Source: Sphingomonas sp. HF-S4 (GTDB lineage Bacteria; Pseudomonadota; Alphaproteobacteria; Sphingomonadales; Sphingomonadaceae). From it: 64,000 nucleotides of DNA. The notes under the pieces were generated by a model. That model made no database searches. It was given only the letters and a program-made list of their open reading frames with translations, and was not told where the DNA came from. The stretch spans positions 3,348,001-3,412,000 of the forward strand of contig NZ_JAWJEJ010000001.1 in the NCBI RefSeq assembly GCF_032911445.1, in the 5' to 3' direction. This document shows, one piece after another, positions 9,497-19,482 of this stretch. A program made the position numbers and the translations under genes. Position 1 is the stretch's first letter. Every line of letters starts with the position of its first letter.

Positions 9497-10018
9497 TTAC
9501 CAGTAGAAGCCGGGGATCACGCGGACCACGAAGCCGCGGCGCGTATCGACCAACAGCATGTCGTCATAGTGACGCACCCAGCGCTGGTAGCGGCCGGCCG
9601 GCGGCAGGCGATAGCGCCAAGGATCGGCGATCACGTAGCGCGAGCCCCAATAGCTGGGGGCGATCCGCACGCCGCTGCGAAAGCGGGTATAGCCGAACGG
9701 TGCACGCCAGTTGCCACGGGAGTAGATCGCGCGGTTGCGGCCGCGATAGTCGCGCCAGTCATTATCGCCCCAGCGGCGGTCGCGGTCCCGCAGGTCCTCG
9801 CGATACTCGCGATGCGCCTCGCGCACGTCGCGTCGCTCCTCGCGAATGCGGCGGGGGTCGCCGCTGCGATAGGCGCGATTGAGCTCGCGGCGTTCCTCGC
9901 GGATATCCTGGCGGTCGCGGCGCAGCTCGCGGTTCGACTGCGCGCTCGCTGCGGTCGGCAGCGCGACCGCGGGCATCGCGACGGCGGCGAGCAGGGCTGC
10001 GGTGATGATCTTCTTCAT
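9497..10018 (-). CDS. RcnB family periplasmic protein
   Basis: 173 aa with a clear signal peptide (MKKIITAALLAAVAMP, cleavage near ASAQS). The middle is an extremely Arg/Glu/Asp-rich helical stretch (about residues 30-85), and the C-terminal third holds the aromatic RcnB-type module (YWGSRYVIADPWRYRLPP and a final VIPGFYW). RcnB proteins are linked to nickel/cobalt homeostasis in E. coli; in sphingomonads they are numerous and mostly unstudied, so a metal role is inference only. It stands alone, downstream of bamE on the same strand, with its own stem-loop after the stop. Confidence 0.8.
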   Translation of the reverse strand: MKKIITAALLAAVAMPAVALPTAASAQSNRELRRDRQDIREERRELNRAYRSGDPRRIREERRDVREAHREYREDLRDRDRRWGDNDWRDYRGRNRAIYSRGNWRAPFGYTRFRSGVRIAPSYWGSRYVIADPWRYRLPPAGRYQRWVRHYDDMLLVDTRRGFVVRVIPGFYW

Positions 10019-10121
10019 TGGATTCCTCCAGACTCACAGGGCCGGCCAACGCCGGCACCCTGTTCTTCTGGACGGAATTCGCTGAACCGCGCGGGAATGC
10101 GCTCGTCAGCCAGCAGAAAGC

Positions 10122-10595
10122 TTACTGGCCGGCGCCGCCGCCTGGAGCGCCCGCGCCCGGCGCGCCCACCGTGCCGATATTGCCGAACAGGTCGCTGAAG
10201 AAGCTGCGCTTGCGACCGAGCGTCGGCGTGGTCTTGCCATAGGTGTCGACCGAGGCGATCAGTTCCTTGTCCATCTTGTCGACGGCCGCGACGTTGCCCG
10301 CCGCGTCGAAGCGTACGCGAATCGTGGTCTGCTCACGCACCTTGGGATCGCTGAAGCCGTAGTTGCGGCTGTCGCGCGACACATAATACCATTCGCCCTG
10401 GTTGAACTGGCTGGTCAGCGTCGGACGGCCGAGCGTCTGCATCACCGAATCGCGCGTATCCACGCCGGGCTGGACCGAATTGACCAGCTCCTGATCGATC
10501 ACATAGCCCTGGTGCGTCTTGATCGGCGAGCATGCGGTGCTGCCCAGGGCAACGAGGAGCGCGGCGCAACCGGCCAGGCGAACGGGGAAGGGCAT
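10122..10595 (-). CDS. bamE: Outer membrane protein assembly factor BamE
   Basis: Small lipoprotein (157 aa) of the BAM complex that inserts beta-barrel proteins in the outer membrane. The ATG at 10595 is chosen because GGAG lies 7 bases upstream and because it gives a compact signal peptide with lipobox LGSTAC. The SmpA/OmlA fold follows: VQPGVDTRDSVMQTLGRPT and GEWYYVSRDSRNYGF are typical. After the domain comes a disordered Gly/Pro/Ala-rich tail (APGAGAPGGGAGQ). It is divergent from the cytochrome bc1 chaperone gene, the usual sphingomonad arrangement. Confidence 0.93.
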   Translation of the reverse strand: MPFPVRLAGCAALLVALGSTACSPIKTHQGYVIDQELVNSVQPGVDTRDSVMQTLGRPTLTSQFNQGEWYYVSRDSRNYGFSDPKVREQTTIRVRFDAAGNVAAVDKMDKELIASVDTYGKTTPTLGRKRSFFSDLFGNIGTVGAPGAGAPGGGAGQ

Positions 10596-10714
10596 CGAGA
10601 TCTCCAGGGCAACCAGCACCGGCGCACATTGCATCGCGCGCCATTCGCCTCAATATGCGGCAAAATGCGGCCAAACAAGGTCGCGCCCTGCTTTCACACG
10701 GACGAAGATCACCA

Positions 10715-11227
10715 ATGGGACTGCTCAAGCGCCTGTTCGGCGCCCCCGATCGCGGCACCGCGCCGCAGCTCTATGCCGCGATCGTCGCCACCGGCCGCGC
10801 CCCGCATTGGTATGCGCAGGGCGACGTCCCCGACACGATCGACGGCCGGTTCGACATGATCGCGGCGGTGCTCGCGTTCATGCTGCTGCGACTCGAGGGT
10901 GAGCCCGAGGCCAACGCGCCGAGCACCGCGCTTGCCGAGTGCTTCATCGACGACATGGACGGCCAGCTGCGCGAGCTCGGCGTGGGCGACATCGTCGTAG
11001 GCAAGCATATGGGCAAGATGATGGGAATGATCGGCGGACGGCTCGGCGCCTATCGCGAAGGGCTGGCGGGCGACGGGCTGCGCGACGCGCTGGTCCGCAA
11101 CCTCTATCGCGGCAACGCGCCATCGGACGCGGGGCTGGCGCATGTCGAGACCGAGCTGCGCGCGCTGCGCGACCGGCTCGCCGCGACGCCGACGCCTACG
11201 ATCCTTGCCGGGGAGCTGCCGCAATGA
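10715..11227 (+). CDS. Ubiquinol-cytochrome c chaperone family protein
   Basis: 170 aa protein of the Cbp3/UQCC family (PF03981), which assists assembly of the cytochrome bc1 complex. Family features visible are HWYAQGDVPDTIDGRFDM near the start, ALAECFIDDMDGQLRELGVGD and the conserved VGKHMGKMMGMIGGRLGAY. Cytoplasmic, no signal peptide. Start ATG 10715 gives the standard MGLLKRLFG beginning. Its stop overlaps the yceD start (ATGA), so the two are co-translated. Confidence 0.9.
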   Translation: MGLLKRLFGAPDRGTAPQLYAAIVATGRAPHWYAQGDVPDTIDGRFDMIAAVLAFMLLRLEGEPEANAPSTALAECFIDDMDGQLRELGVGDIVVGKHMGKMMGMIGGRLGAYREGLAGDGLRDALVRNLYRGNAPSDAGLAHVETELRALRDRLAATPTPTILAGELPQ

Positions 11228-11754
11228 CCCCCGAATTCCCCCGCCCGCACCGGCTCGACCAGATCGGCACGGGCGACACCGAAGTCGAAGTTGAAGCCTC
11301 AAGCGAGGAGCGCGCTGCGCTTGCCCGCCGCTTCGAACTCGTCGGCATCGACCGCCTGACCGCGCGCTTCACGCTGCGCCGCGACGCGATCAGCGTATTC
11401 GCGAAGGGCCGGCTTTCGGCGGCGGTGACCCAGTCGTGCGGGGTCACCGGCGATTTGCTGCCCGCGACGATCGACGATGACTTCGCGATCCGATTCCTCC
11501 CCGAACCCAACGAAACCGAAAGCCATGACGAAGTCGAGCTCGCCGAGGAGGACATGGACACCGTCTTCTACACCGGCAGCGCGCTCGATCTCGGCGAGGC
11601 CGCGGCGGAGACCCTGGCGCTCGCCCTCGATCCGTTTCCGCGCAGCCCCAGGGCGGCCGAGTTGCTCAAGGCGGCCGGGGTGATCAGCGAGGAAGATGCC
11701 GGGCCGCTGAGCCCGCTTGCCGCCGCGCTACAGGGCAAGCTCGGCAAGAAGTAG
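11224..11754 (+). CDS. yceD: YceD family protein (DUF177)
   Basis: 176 aa YceD/DUF177 protein. The family is associated with 23S rRNA / large-subunit assembly and is often next to rpmF, but rpmF does not follow here. Typical features are the TQSCGVTGDLLP core around the conserved cysteine and the acidic stretch EVELAEEDMD, and a C-terminal ALALDPFPRSP. It overlaps the preceding gene by four bases. Its last 71 bases are also covered by a convergent reading frame on the other strand. Confidence 0.9.
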   Translation: MTPEFPRPHRLDQIGTGDTEVEVEASSEERAALARRFELVGIDRLTARFTLRRDAISVFAKGRLSAAVTQSCGVTGDLLPATIDDDFAIRFLPEPNETESHDEVELAEEDMDTVFYTGSALDLGEAAAETLALALDPFPRSPRAAELLKAAGVISEEDAGPLSPLAAALQGKLGKK

Positions 11755-12427
11755 CTCCCTTAGTCGCGTTCAGCACGCGCATGATCTGCCGCCGCATTTC
11801 CGAGACATCGGCGTTTTCGCCGTTCGCCAGATCACCACTACCGAATCGCGATGGAGCTGGCACGCCAACGTTGAATATGAATATCTCCACTGGCTGGCTC
11901 AAATAGGGAGACAGCGTGTCCACGATGACCGCGGAAGCGAATAGCGGGCGAGGGCACCGGGTGCCGATGTAGAACGGCACGAGCAGCTTGAGCGATTCAC
12001 TCTGAACGAGCTGCGCGCTGTCGTGCCCGGTTATTGCGTCGGTGAGGCTGCCGATCTGTATCTTTGCTCCCCTCACGGGCGGAGCCGTCGATCCGGGCTC
12101 GGGGCCGAATATGGCGGAATAGGCAAAGTCGGCCTGTCGCGCCGCGTCCGACCGGTGGTCCGGCGCAGTTAAAGCCGCGGGAGCGAAGAAATAGACGATC
12201 ACGAATGCCGCCAGCGCACCGCCCGCCCGAATGCCGGTATTCAGCCGAACATGCAGGAACCCCGGAAGAAAGGATGCGAAGCCCGCCGCGGCGAGCGCGA
12301 GAATGATCCGGAAGACGGTATATTGGTACGAGGTCGGTTCGGGGAAGAAGATGGCACTTACGGCCACGCCCAGAACGAAGACTACGCCACAGAAAAACGT
12401 CAATCCTCTCGTCCAATCGCGCGACAT
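11684..12427 (-). CDS. Hypothetical membrane protein
   Basis: Unrecognised 247 aa protein. Three hydrophobic segments lie in the N-terminal half (roughly residues 6-28, 36-58 and 66-90 from the ATG at 12427), followed by a soluble domain ending in a Cys/Arg-rich tail. GGAGG lies only a few bases before ATG 12427, and an in-frame GTG at 12439 is also possible. The tail (about 23 residues) is read from the opposite strand of the yceD 3' end and has an out-of-frame look, suggesting the original stop was lost and the frame extended into its neighbour. Function unknown. Confidence 0.6.
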   Translation of the reverse strand: MSRDWTRGLTFFCGVVFVLGVAVSAIFFPEPTSYQYTVFRIILALAAAGFASFLPGFLHVRLNTGIRAGGALAAFVIVYFFAPAALTAPDHRSDAARQADFAYSAIFGPEPGSTAPPVRGAKIQIGSLTDAITGHDSAQLVQSESLKLLVPFYIGTRCPRPLFASAVIVDTLSPYLSQPVEIFIFNVGVPAPSRFGSGDLANGENADVSEMRRQIMRVLNATKGATSCRACPVARRQAGSAARHLPR

Positions 12428-12556
12428 CTCCCTCCGCACGCGAATGAGCTACAGCAGCGCCGATGAACTTCAATCGATTGCATGCGCCAGGCCGGCGCTG
12501 GAAGCTGTTTTACTTTGGCGGCCCGGAGGCCTTAGCTGTGGCTTGGCCCGACAGTA

Positions 12557-13165
12557 TCAATCCACCGCCCCGATCCCCCGCGCCAGCATCGCCGCTACCG
12601 TCTCGGCGATCGCCTCGGGAGCGGCATCCTCGTCCCACACGCTGTAGCGCAGCCCGAGGAACACGTTCATGCCCATGATCGCCCAGGCATGGACCTCGCT
12701 TACGTCGCTGCGCACTTCGCCGCGATCGGCGGCGGCGCGCAGGCGCCTGGCGATGCGATCGGCAGTGGTGGCGTAATGCGCGCGGAAGCTCTCGGGGTCG
12801 ACGAATTCGGCCTCGTCGATGATCCGGTAGATTTCCTTGTGGGTGCGCGCGAAGCGAATGAACGCGAGCAACGCCGCCTGCTCCGCGGCGATCTGGCCCG
12901 GCGCGTCCTTGAGCGCGGGCGCGACATGCTCGCGCACCTGATCGGACATGTCGCGGACCAGCGCGCGGAACACCGCGTCCTTCGAATCGAAATAGGTGTA
13001 GAAGCTGCCCAGCGCGACGCCCGCCCGCCGGGTGATCCCGCTGATCGAGCCCTCATGGAAGCCCTTCTCGCCGAATTCCTCGGCCGCCGCGTCGAGGATC
13101 GCGCGCAGCGTCTTGCGGCCGCGCGCGGTGCGCGGCTCCTTTCCCGCACTCGCTGCCTCGCTCAT
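12557..13165 (-). CDS. TetR/AcrR family transcriptional regulator
   Basis: 202 aa TetR-type repressor. The N-terminal helix-turn-helix is clear (ILDAAAEEFGEKGFHEGSIS and GVALGSFYTYFDSKDAVFRAL); the C-terminal domain resembles TetR_C ligand-binding domains (IDEAEFVDPESFRAHY). It is divergent from a TonB-dependent receptor gene, and a palindrome overlapping that promoter is its likely operator, so it probably controls the receptor and itself. ATG 13165 gives a standard length; an in-frame ATG at 13180 adds five residues (MGGGG). Confidence 0.85.
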   Translation of the reverse strand: MSEAASAGKEPRTARGRKTLRAILDAAAEEFGEKGFHEGSISGITRRAGVALGSFYTYFDSKDAVFRALVRDMSDQVREHVAPALKDAPGQIAAEQAALLAFIRFARTHKEIYRIIDEAEFVDPESFRAHYATTADRIARRLRAAADRGEVRSDVSEVHAWAIMGMNVFLGLRYSVWDEDAAPEAIAETVAAMLARGIGAVD

Positions 13166-13189
13166 GCCCCCGCCCCCCATTCTTCCAAG

Positions 13190-13218
13190 TTGAAACCCGG
13201 TTCAGGTTTCAGTATAGC
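13190..13218 (+). promoter_or_regulatory. Sigma-70 promoter with embedded operator palindrome
   Basis: TTGAAA (13190-13195), a 17-base spacer and TATAGC (13213-13218) make a good housekeeping promoter for the TonB-dependent receptor. TGAAACC (13191-13197) and GGTTTCA (13205-13211) form a perfect 7-base inverted repeat lying between and over these elements, well placed for repression by the divergent TetR protein. Confidence 0.65.
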
Positions 13219-13273
13219 GTCCGGCAACCGCTTACAACCCGCGCCACGAGACGGGTCGATTCTGGGGAGGAAA

Positions 13274-15517
13274 ATGACCATGTCACGCCTGATTCCGTCT
13301 GCCCGCACGATTCTCCAGGCCGGAGCCGCGTTTTTCGCGCTCTCCGCGCTGCCTGCCTTCGCCCAGGACCAAAGCGTCGTCGATGCCGTGCCGACCGAGG
13401 AGACGGCGCAGGACAATGGCGAGATCGTCGTCACCGCGCGCCGCCGCGAGGAAAGCCTGATCGACGTGCCGATCTCGATGTCGGTGATCTCGGGCGACGC
13501 ACTCGCGCGCAGCGGCGCGGCGGACATCACTGCGCTGCAGGACAAGACCCCCAACCTCACGCTCCAGATCGCGCGCGGCTCCAATTCCACCCTGATCGCG
13601 TTCAGCCGCGGCGTCGGCCAGCAGGATCCGCTGTGGGGCTTCGAGCCCGGCGTCGCGCTGTATCTCGACGACGTCTATGTCGCCCGACCGCAGGGCGCGG
13701 TGCTCGACATCTTCGACGTCGAGCGCGTCGAAGTGCTGCGTGGGCCGCAGGGCACGCTCTATGGCCGCAACACGATCGGCGGCGCGGTCAAGTACGTGAC
13801 CAAGCGGCTCGGCAACGAATTCCGCGGGGTCGCGCGCGCGTCCTATGGCTCCTACAACCAGCTCGACCTGGTCGGCCAGCTCACCGTGCCGATCGGCGAC
13901 ATCTTCGCGGTCGGCGGCGCAGTCGCGCGTTACAAGCGCGACGGCTTCGGCGAGAACCTGACCACCGGCGCCGAGCATTACGACAAGGACGTCATCGCCG
14001 CACGGCTCTCGGCCGAGTTGACGCCGAGCGACAACATCTTCTTCCGCGTCTCCGGCGACCGCATTCTCGACAAGTCGCGTCCGCGCCACGGCACCCGGCT
14101 GCTCTCCAACGGCGCCGACCCGCGCTATGCACCGACCGACAGCGTCTACGACACGCGGGCAGGCATCGGCGACGACAACCGCGTCGAGACCAAGGGCATC
14201 TCCGCGACCGGCGAGATCGGGCTGACCGATTCGCTCACCTTCAAGACGATCAGCGCTTGGCGCGAGGGCCATACCGACACGCTGATCGACTTCGACAATA
14301 CCGCGCTGCCGACGCTCGACGTACCTGCGGTGTATGACGACCGCCAGTTCACCCAGGAGCTCCAGCTGCTGTACGAAGGAGACCGCGTTCAGGGCGTCGC
14401 GGGCCTCTTCTACCTCAATGGCCGGGCAAGCGGGGCGTTCGATACCGTCGTCGGGCTCGCCAACCTCACTACGCTGACTTCGGGCACGGTCTTCACCAAG
14501 AGCTATGCCGCGTTCGGCGACGTCAGCTTCGACCTGACCGAGCAGTTCAAGATCTCGGTCGGCGCGCGCTATACCAAGGACGACAAGACCGGCACCGTCT
14601 TCCGCCGCAACTATACCGGCATCCGCAGCCCGGTGTTCGGCAATGCCGCGGCTGTGCCCGGGCTGATCCGCACCGACTATACCAACAGCCGCAGCTTCGA
14701 GAAATTCACCCCGCGAGTGAGCCTGAGCTACCAGCCGAACGCCGACCTCAATTTCTATGCGAGCTATGGCAAGGGCTTCAAATCGGGCGGGTTCGACATG
14801 CGCGGCGACGCGGTGTTCACCCCGACGACGGTCGATGGCTACGAACCCGAGACGATCGACAGCTGGGAGCTGGGGATGAAGGGCGCGTTCCTCGACCGGA
14901 CGCTCTTCGTCAACCTCGCCGGCTTCTATTCGAACTACAAGGATCAGCAGGTCACGATCCAGGTGCCGGCGCTACCCAGCGGCATCGCCAGCTTCGTCGA
15001 TAATGCCGGCAAGGCCGACATCTACGGCATGGAGCTCGAGCTGCGCGCGGTGCCTTCGCGCCATTTCTCGGCGACCGCCTCGTTCGGCTACACCCATGCC
15101 GACTATAAGGAGTTCCTGACCTTCATCGGCGGCGGGACCACCCCGGTCGACGTGGCGGACCAGCGCGTGTTCCAGAACACGCCCAAGTTCACCGTCAACG
15201 CCTCGGCGACCTGGTCGGCCGATCTCGCCGGCGGCAGTATCGCGCTCACCCCCGCGGTGTCGCTGCGCAGCGACTACAACATGTTCGAGATCCCGACCCC
15301 GGCGCTCGACCAGGACGGCTATTTCCTCGTCGATGCCGCGCTCAACTGGACCTCGGGCGACGGGCGCTACCGCGTCGGCGTCGCCGCGCGCAATTTGACC
15401 GACGAGCGCTACCGCGTCGGCGGGTACAATTTCCCCGGGGCGCTCACCGGCAATTCGATCATCGGCTATTACGGCCCGCCGCGCACCGTGACCGGCACGG
15501 TCGAAGTCCGGTTCTGA
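13274..15517 (+). CDS. TonB-dependent receptor
   Basis: 747 aa outer-membrane active transporter. Signal peptide ends near LPAFAQDQ; the TonB-box-like EIVVTARRREE follows, then the plug domain (DVPISMSVISGDAL, RVEVLRGPQGTLYGRNTIGGAV) and a 22-strand type barrel ending in the terminal Phe (VEVRF). Start ATG 13274 sits 3 bases after GGGGAGG (13264-13270). The subfamily, with the LYGRNTIGG signature, is the large sphingomonad group usually annotated as FecA/Fiu-like or oligosaccharide/aromatic receptor; substrate cannot be named. A TetR gene is divergent upstream and an MFS permease follows, suggesting a regulated uptake locus for one small molecule. Confidence 0.93.
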   Translation: MTMSRLIPSARTILQAGAAFFALSALPAFAQDQSVVDAVPTEETAQDNGEIVVTARRREESLIDVPISMSVISGDALARSGAADITALQDKTPNLTLQIARGSNSTLIAFSRGVGQQDPLWGFEPGVALYLDDVYVARPQGAVLDIFDVERVEVLRGPQGTLYGRNTIGGAVKYVTKRLGNEFRGVARASYGSYNQLDLVGQLTVPIGDIFAVGGAVARYKRDGFGENLTTGAEHYDKDVIAARLSAELTPSDNIFFRVSGDRILDKSRPRHGTRLLSNGADPRYAPTDSVYDTRAGIGDDNRVETKGISATGEIGLTDSLTFKTISAWREGHTDTLIDFDNTALPTLDVPAVYDDRQFTQELQLLYEGDRVQGVAGLFYLNGRASGAFDTVVGLANLTTLTSGTVFTKSYAAFGDVSFDLTEQFKISVGARYTKDDKTGTVFRRNYTGIRSPVFGNAAAVPGLIRTDYTNSRSFEKFTPRVSLSYQPNADLNFYASYGKGFKSGGFDMRGDAVFTPTTVDGYEPETIDSWELGMKGAFLDRTLFVNLAGFYSNYKDQQVTIQVPALPSGIASFVDNAGKADIYGMELELRAVPSRHFSATASFGYTHADYKEFLTFIGGGTTPVDVADQRVFQNTPKFTVNASATWSADLAGGSIALTPAVSLRSDYNMFEIPTPALDQDGYFLVDAALNWTSGDGRYRVGVAARNLTDERYRVGGYNFPGALTGNSIIGYYGPPRTVTGTVEVRF

Positions 15518-15536
15518 TCCGGCGATCCGTATTCCC

Positions 15537-15572
15537 GAGCCGGGCGTCGCATGACGTCCGGCTCGTTTGCTT
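15537..15572 (+). terminator. Stem-loop between receptor and MFS gene
   Basis: GAGCCGGGCGTC (15537-15548) pairs with GACGTCCGGCTC (15553-15564) with one G-U pair, loop GCAT, then GTTTGCTT. It may attenuate read-through from the receptor gene into the MFS gene. Confidence 0.55.
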
Positions 15573-15585
15573 CTAGGGGAAACCG

Positions 15586-16836
15586 ATGCCCGACGCCGTC
15601 CTCCCCAGCCGCCGCTATCGCGGCATCGTCCTCGCGATGCTGCTGCTGGTCTATACCTTCAACTTCCTCGACCGGCAGATCCTGAGCATCCTCGCCCAGC
15701 CGGTGAAGAAGGACCTCGGCCTCGACGACGCGCAGCTCGGCATGCTCGGCGGGCTCGCCTTTGCCGCGCTCTATTCGACGCTGGCGATTCCGCTGGCGCT
15801 GCTCGCCGACCGGACCAGCCGGACGTGGGTAATCACTGTCTCGCTGGGCGTGTGGAGCGGGTTCACTGCCTTGTGCGGGCTGGCGCAGAATTTCACGCAG
15901 ATGTTCCTGTTCCGGCTGGGCGTCGGGGTCGGCGAGGCTGGCGGGGTCGCGCCGAGCTATGCGCTGATCTCGGACTATTTCCCGCCCGAGCGGCGCGCCC
16001 AGGCGCTCTCGATCTATTCGCTCGGCATCCCGCTCGGCGCCGCGGGCGGCGTGCTGCTCGGCGGCTATATCGCGCAGAATGTCGAGTGGCGGACGGCGTT
16101 CATCGTCGTCGGCCTTGCCGGCGTGGTGATCGCGCCGATCTTCAAGCTGGTCGTCAAGGATCGCCCGCGCCCCGCCGCAGCGGTGGACCAGGTGCCAGTG
16201 GCGCGGGTGTTCGGCATCCTCGCCGCCAAGCCGGCCTTCTGGCTGATGGCGTTCGGCGCCGCGGCGGGATCGATGTGCGGATACGGGGTGGCCTTCTGGC
16301 TGCCGAGCCTGATGCAGCGCAGCTTCGGGCTGAGCCTGATCGAGACCGGCCAGTTCTTCGGCGCGCTGCTGCTCAGCGGCGGCGTCGCTGGCATATTGCT
16401 CGGCGGCTGGCTCGGCGACCGGCTGGGCGCGCGTGACCGCCGCTGGTACGCGCTGGCGCCGGCGATCTGCTATGTCGCGGGGACGCCGCTGTTCATCGCC
16501 GGGGTGCTGTCGAGCAGCTGGCCGATGGCATTCGCTTTGTTCCTGCTGCCCCAGGCGCTGGTCTATGTCTGGCTCGGCCCGGTGCTCACCGCGGTCCAGC
16601 ACCTCGTCCCCGCGCATATGCGCGCGACCGCCTCGGCGAGCTTCCTGCTGATCAACAATCTGATCGGGCTGGGGCTGGGCAGCTGGGCAATCGGCTCGCT
16701 CTCCAAGGCGCTGACCCCGGCCTATGGCGACGAGGCGCTGCGCTATGCGATCGCTGCGGGGCTGTGCCTGTATGTCGTCGCAGGTGCGCTGATGGCGCTG
16801 GCGAGCCGGTTTTTGAAGCGCGGCTGGGTGGACTAG
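15586..16836 (+). CDS. MFS transporter, Spinster-like
   Basis: 416 aa inner-membrane permease with 12 predicted helices. Features are the first-helix TFNFLDRQILSILAQPVKKDL, the motif-A region ADRTSRTWVIT after helix 2, RLGVGVGEAGGVAPSYALISDYFPP in helices 4-5, and a C-terminal half beginning near residue 225. These are typical of the Spns-like MFS branch common beside TonB receptors in sphingomonads. AGGGGAAA lies 6 bases before the ATG. It ends within the four-base CTAG shared with the convergent gene at 16833. Likely carries the receptor's substrate across the inner membrane; substrate unknown. Confidence 0.9.
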   Translation: MPDAVLPSRRYRGIVLAMLLLVYTFNFLDRQILSILAQPVKKDLGLDDAQLGMLGGLAFAALYSTLAIPLALLADRTSRTWVITVSLGVWSGFTALCGLAQNFTQMFLFRLGVGVGEAGGVAPSYALISDYFPPERRAQALSIYSLGIPLGAAGGVLLGGYIAQNVEWRTAFIVVGLAGVVIAPIFKLVVKDRPRPAAAVDQVPVARVFGILAAKPAFWLMAFGAAAGSMCGYGVAFWLPSLMQRSFGLSLIETGQFFGALLLSGGVAGILLGGWLGDRLGARDRRWYALAPAICYVAGTPLFIAGVLSSSWPMAFALFLLPQALVYVWLGPVLTAVQHLVPAHMRATASASFLLINNLIGLGLGSWAIGSLSKALTPAYGDEALRYAIAAGLCLYVVAGALMALASRFLKRGWVD

Positions 16837-17282
16837 CCTCCTTGGGATACGCCGCGCACGCCCGCCAGAAAGGCTCGGGAGGCGGCGCACAGATTGCCTG
16901 CGAAATAACTGTTGGGGACTGCGGAGATCTCGCCCGGGCCGCTGCCGCCGGCCGAAGGCGGCGCGAGCGCGATGAGACGCGGGCCAGATGCCATGCTGCC
17001 ACCTTTCTCGAACCAGATCAGCCACGTCTTGCCAACGCTGTAGGCGCGCAGGAACCGGGCGCGGGGCGCATCCGAGAAACGGATATTGTCGGTCGATTCG
17101 AAATAGTCTCCTGCCTCCGCGATACCCTTGGTGAAGCCGAACTGCCGCTCGACCTCCGCGCTGACATCGCCTGGAAGATCGGTCTTGCGCTCAACCAACT
17201 TCGCAGACTGCTCGAAGCTACACGTCGGCAATTCCGGCATTTTCGGGATCGGCGAGGCTTGGAGGACTAGGAACAGCAGCAT
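16833..17282 (-). CDS. Secreted protein of unknown function
   Basis: 149 aa, unrecognised. Begins MLLFLVLQASPIP, a short signal-like hydrophobic segment, and contains three cysteines. ATG 17282 is chosen because GGAGG lies 5 bases upstream; an in-frame GTG at 17294 would place the ribosome site inside the gene. The stop codon overlaps the stop of the convergent MFS gene. It begins 37 bases after the prfC stop on the same strand and may be transcribed with prfC. Confidence 0.65.
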   Translation of the reverse strand: MLLFLVLQASPIPKMPELPTCSFEQSAKLVERKTDLPGDVSAEVERQFGFTKGIAEAGDYFESTDNIRFSDAPRARFLRAYSVGKTWLIWFEKGGSMASGPRLIALAPPSAGGSGPGEISAVPNSYFAGNLCAASRAFLAGVRGVSQGG

Positions 17283-17319
17283 CGGCACCTCCACAAAGGA
17301 ACGTCGCCTGCCTACGCGA

Positions 17320-18897
<1,578 letters not shown>

Positions 18898-18906
18898 CGC
18901 GGCGCT

Positions 18907-19209
18907 CTAGTCGGCGCCGGGCGCGATATCCAGCAGCGAGTGGTAATCGCGCGCACCGTGGAGGATCCGCGCAACATCCACGCTTGCAGCATCTACGCGA
19001 TAGAAAATCAGATACTTGCCGACGGTTCGGTGCCGCATGTCGCGCCGTCCCTCCACGAGCGGAAAGCGGTTTGGCATTTGCGCGAGGTCCAGCGCCGCGT
19101 CGAAAAGCTCTTCGATGAAGGTGGCGGCCCGAACCGGATCCGAAAGCGCGATATGATCGCCTATTGCCCGGAGATCGCTGATCGACAGCGGCGCCAGGAT
19201 CACCTTCAC
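18907..19209 (-). CDS. parE: ParE/RelE superfamily toxin
   Basis: 100 aa small basic protein of the RelE/ParE fold. Typical are the N-terminal LAPLSISDLRAIGDHIALSDP helix, an RFP segment, GRRDMRHRTVGKYLIFYRV and the final arginine region (RILHGARDYHSLL). The fold cannot by itself separate an mRNA interferase from a gyrase poison; the sequence style is closer to ParE. Its ATG overlaps the antitoxin stop by four bases, as in most type II toxin-antitoxin operons. Confidence 0.85.
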   Translation of the reverse strand: MKVILAPLSISDLRAIGDHIALSDPVRAATFIEELFDAALDLAQMPNRFPLVEGRRDMRHRTVGKYLIFYRVDAASVDVARILHGARDYHSLLDIAPGAD

Positions 19210-19451
19210 GCCTCCCTCGGCGGCCAGTTCCTGTAACGGTCGCTTAGCTCTGCGCGAGCCTCTTCGAGCGGGATTCCCAGGCCGGCATCGATTTGTGCAA
19301 TGCCGGCGTCGAGCGCGGCGTCGAGACGCTTTTGTTGGAACACCCGCATCGCTTCGCGCAAGACTTGGATCGGCGAATCGAAATCACCGCCGCGGATCAA
19401 TTCCTGCACGGCTTCGTCGAGCGCGGGGTCGAGTTGGATCACCGTCGCCAT
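19206..19451 (-). CDS. parD: ParD-like antitoxin
   Basis: 81 aa acidic protein with an N-terminal ribbon-helix-helix-like part (VIQLDPALDEAVQELIRGGDFDSPIQVLREAMRVF, positions 4-38) and a charged flexible C-terminus expected to wrap the toxin. First gene of the pair, ATGA overlap with the toxin. By analogy it should bind toxin and repress its own promoter just upstream (19452-19482), a gap of only 31 bases after the epimerase gene. Confidence 0.82.
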   Translation of the reverse strand: MATVIQLDPALDEAVQELIRGGDFDSPIQVLREAMRVFQQKRLDAALDAGIAQIDAGLGIPLEEARAELSDRYRNWPPREA

Positions 19452-19482
19452 ATACGCAATATCGCGCCGATCGCCGCCACGT

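Noticed and set aside
12689..13273. Extension of the TonB receptor frame 195 codons upstream
   Set aside because: It runs antisense through the tetR gene; the signal peptide and GGGGAGG place the start at 13274.
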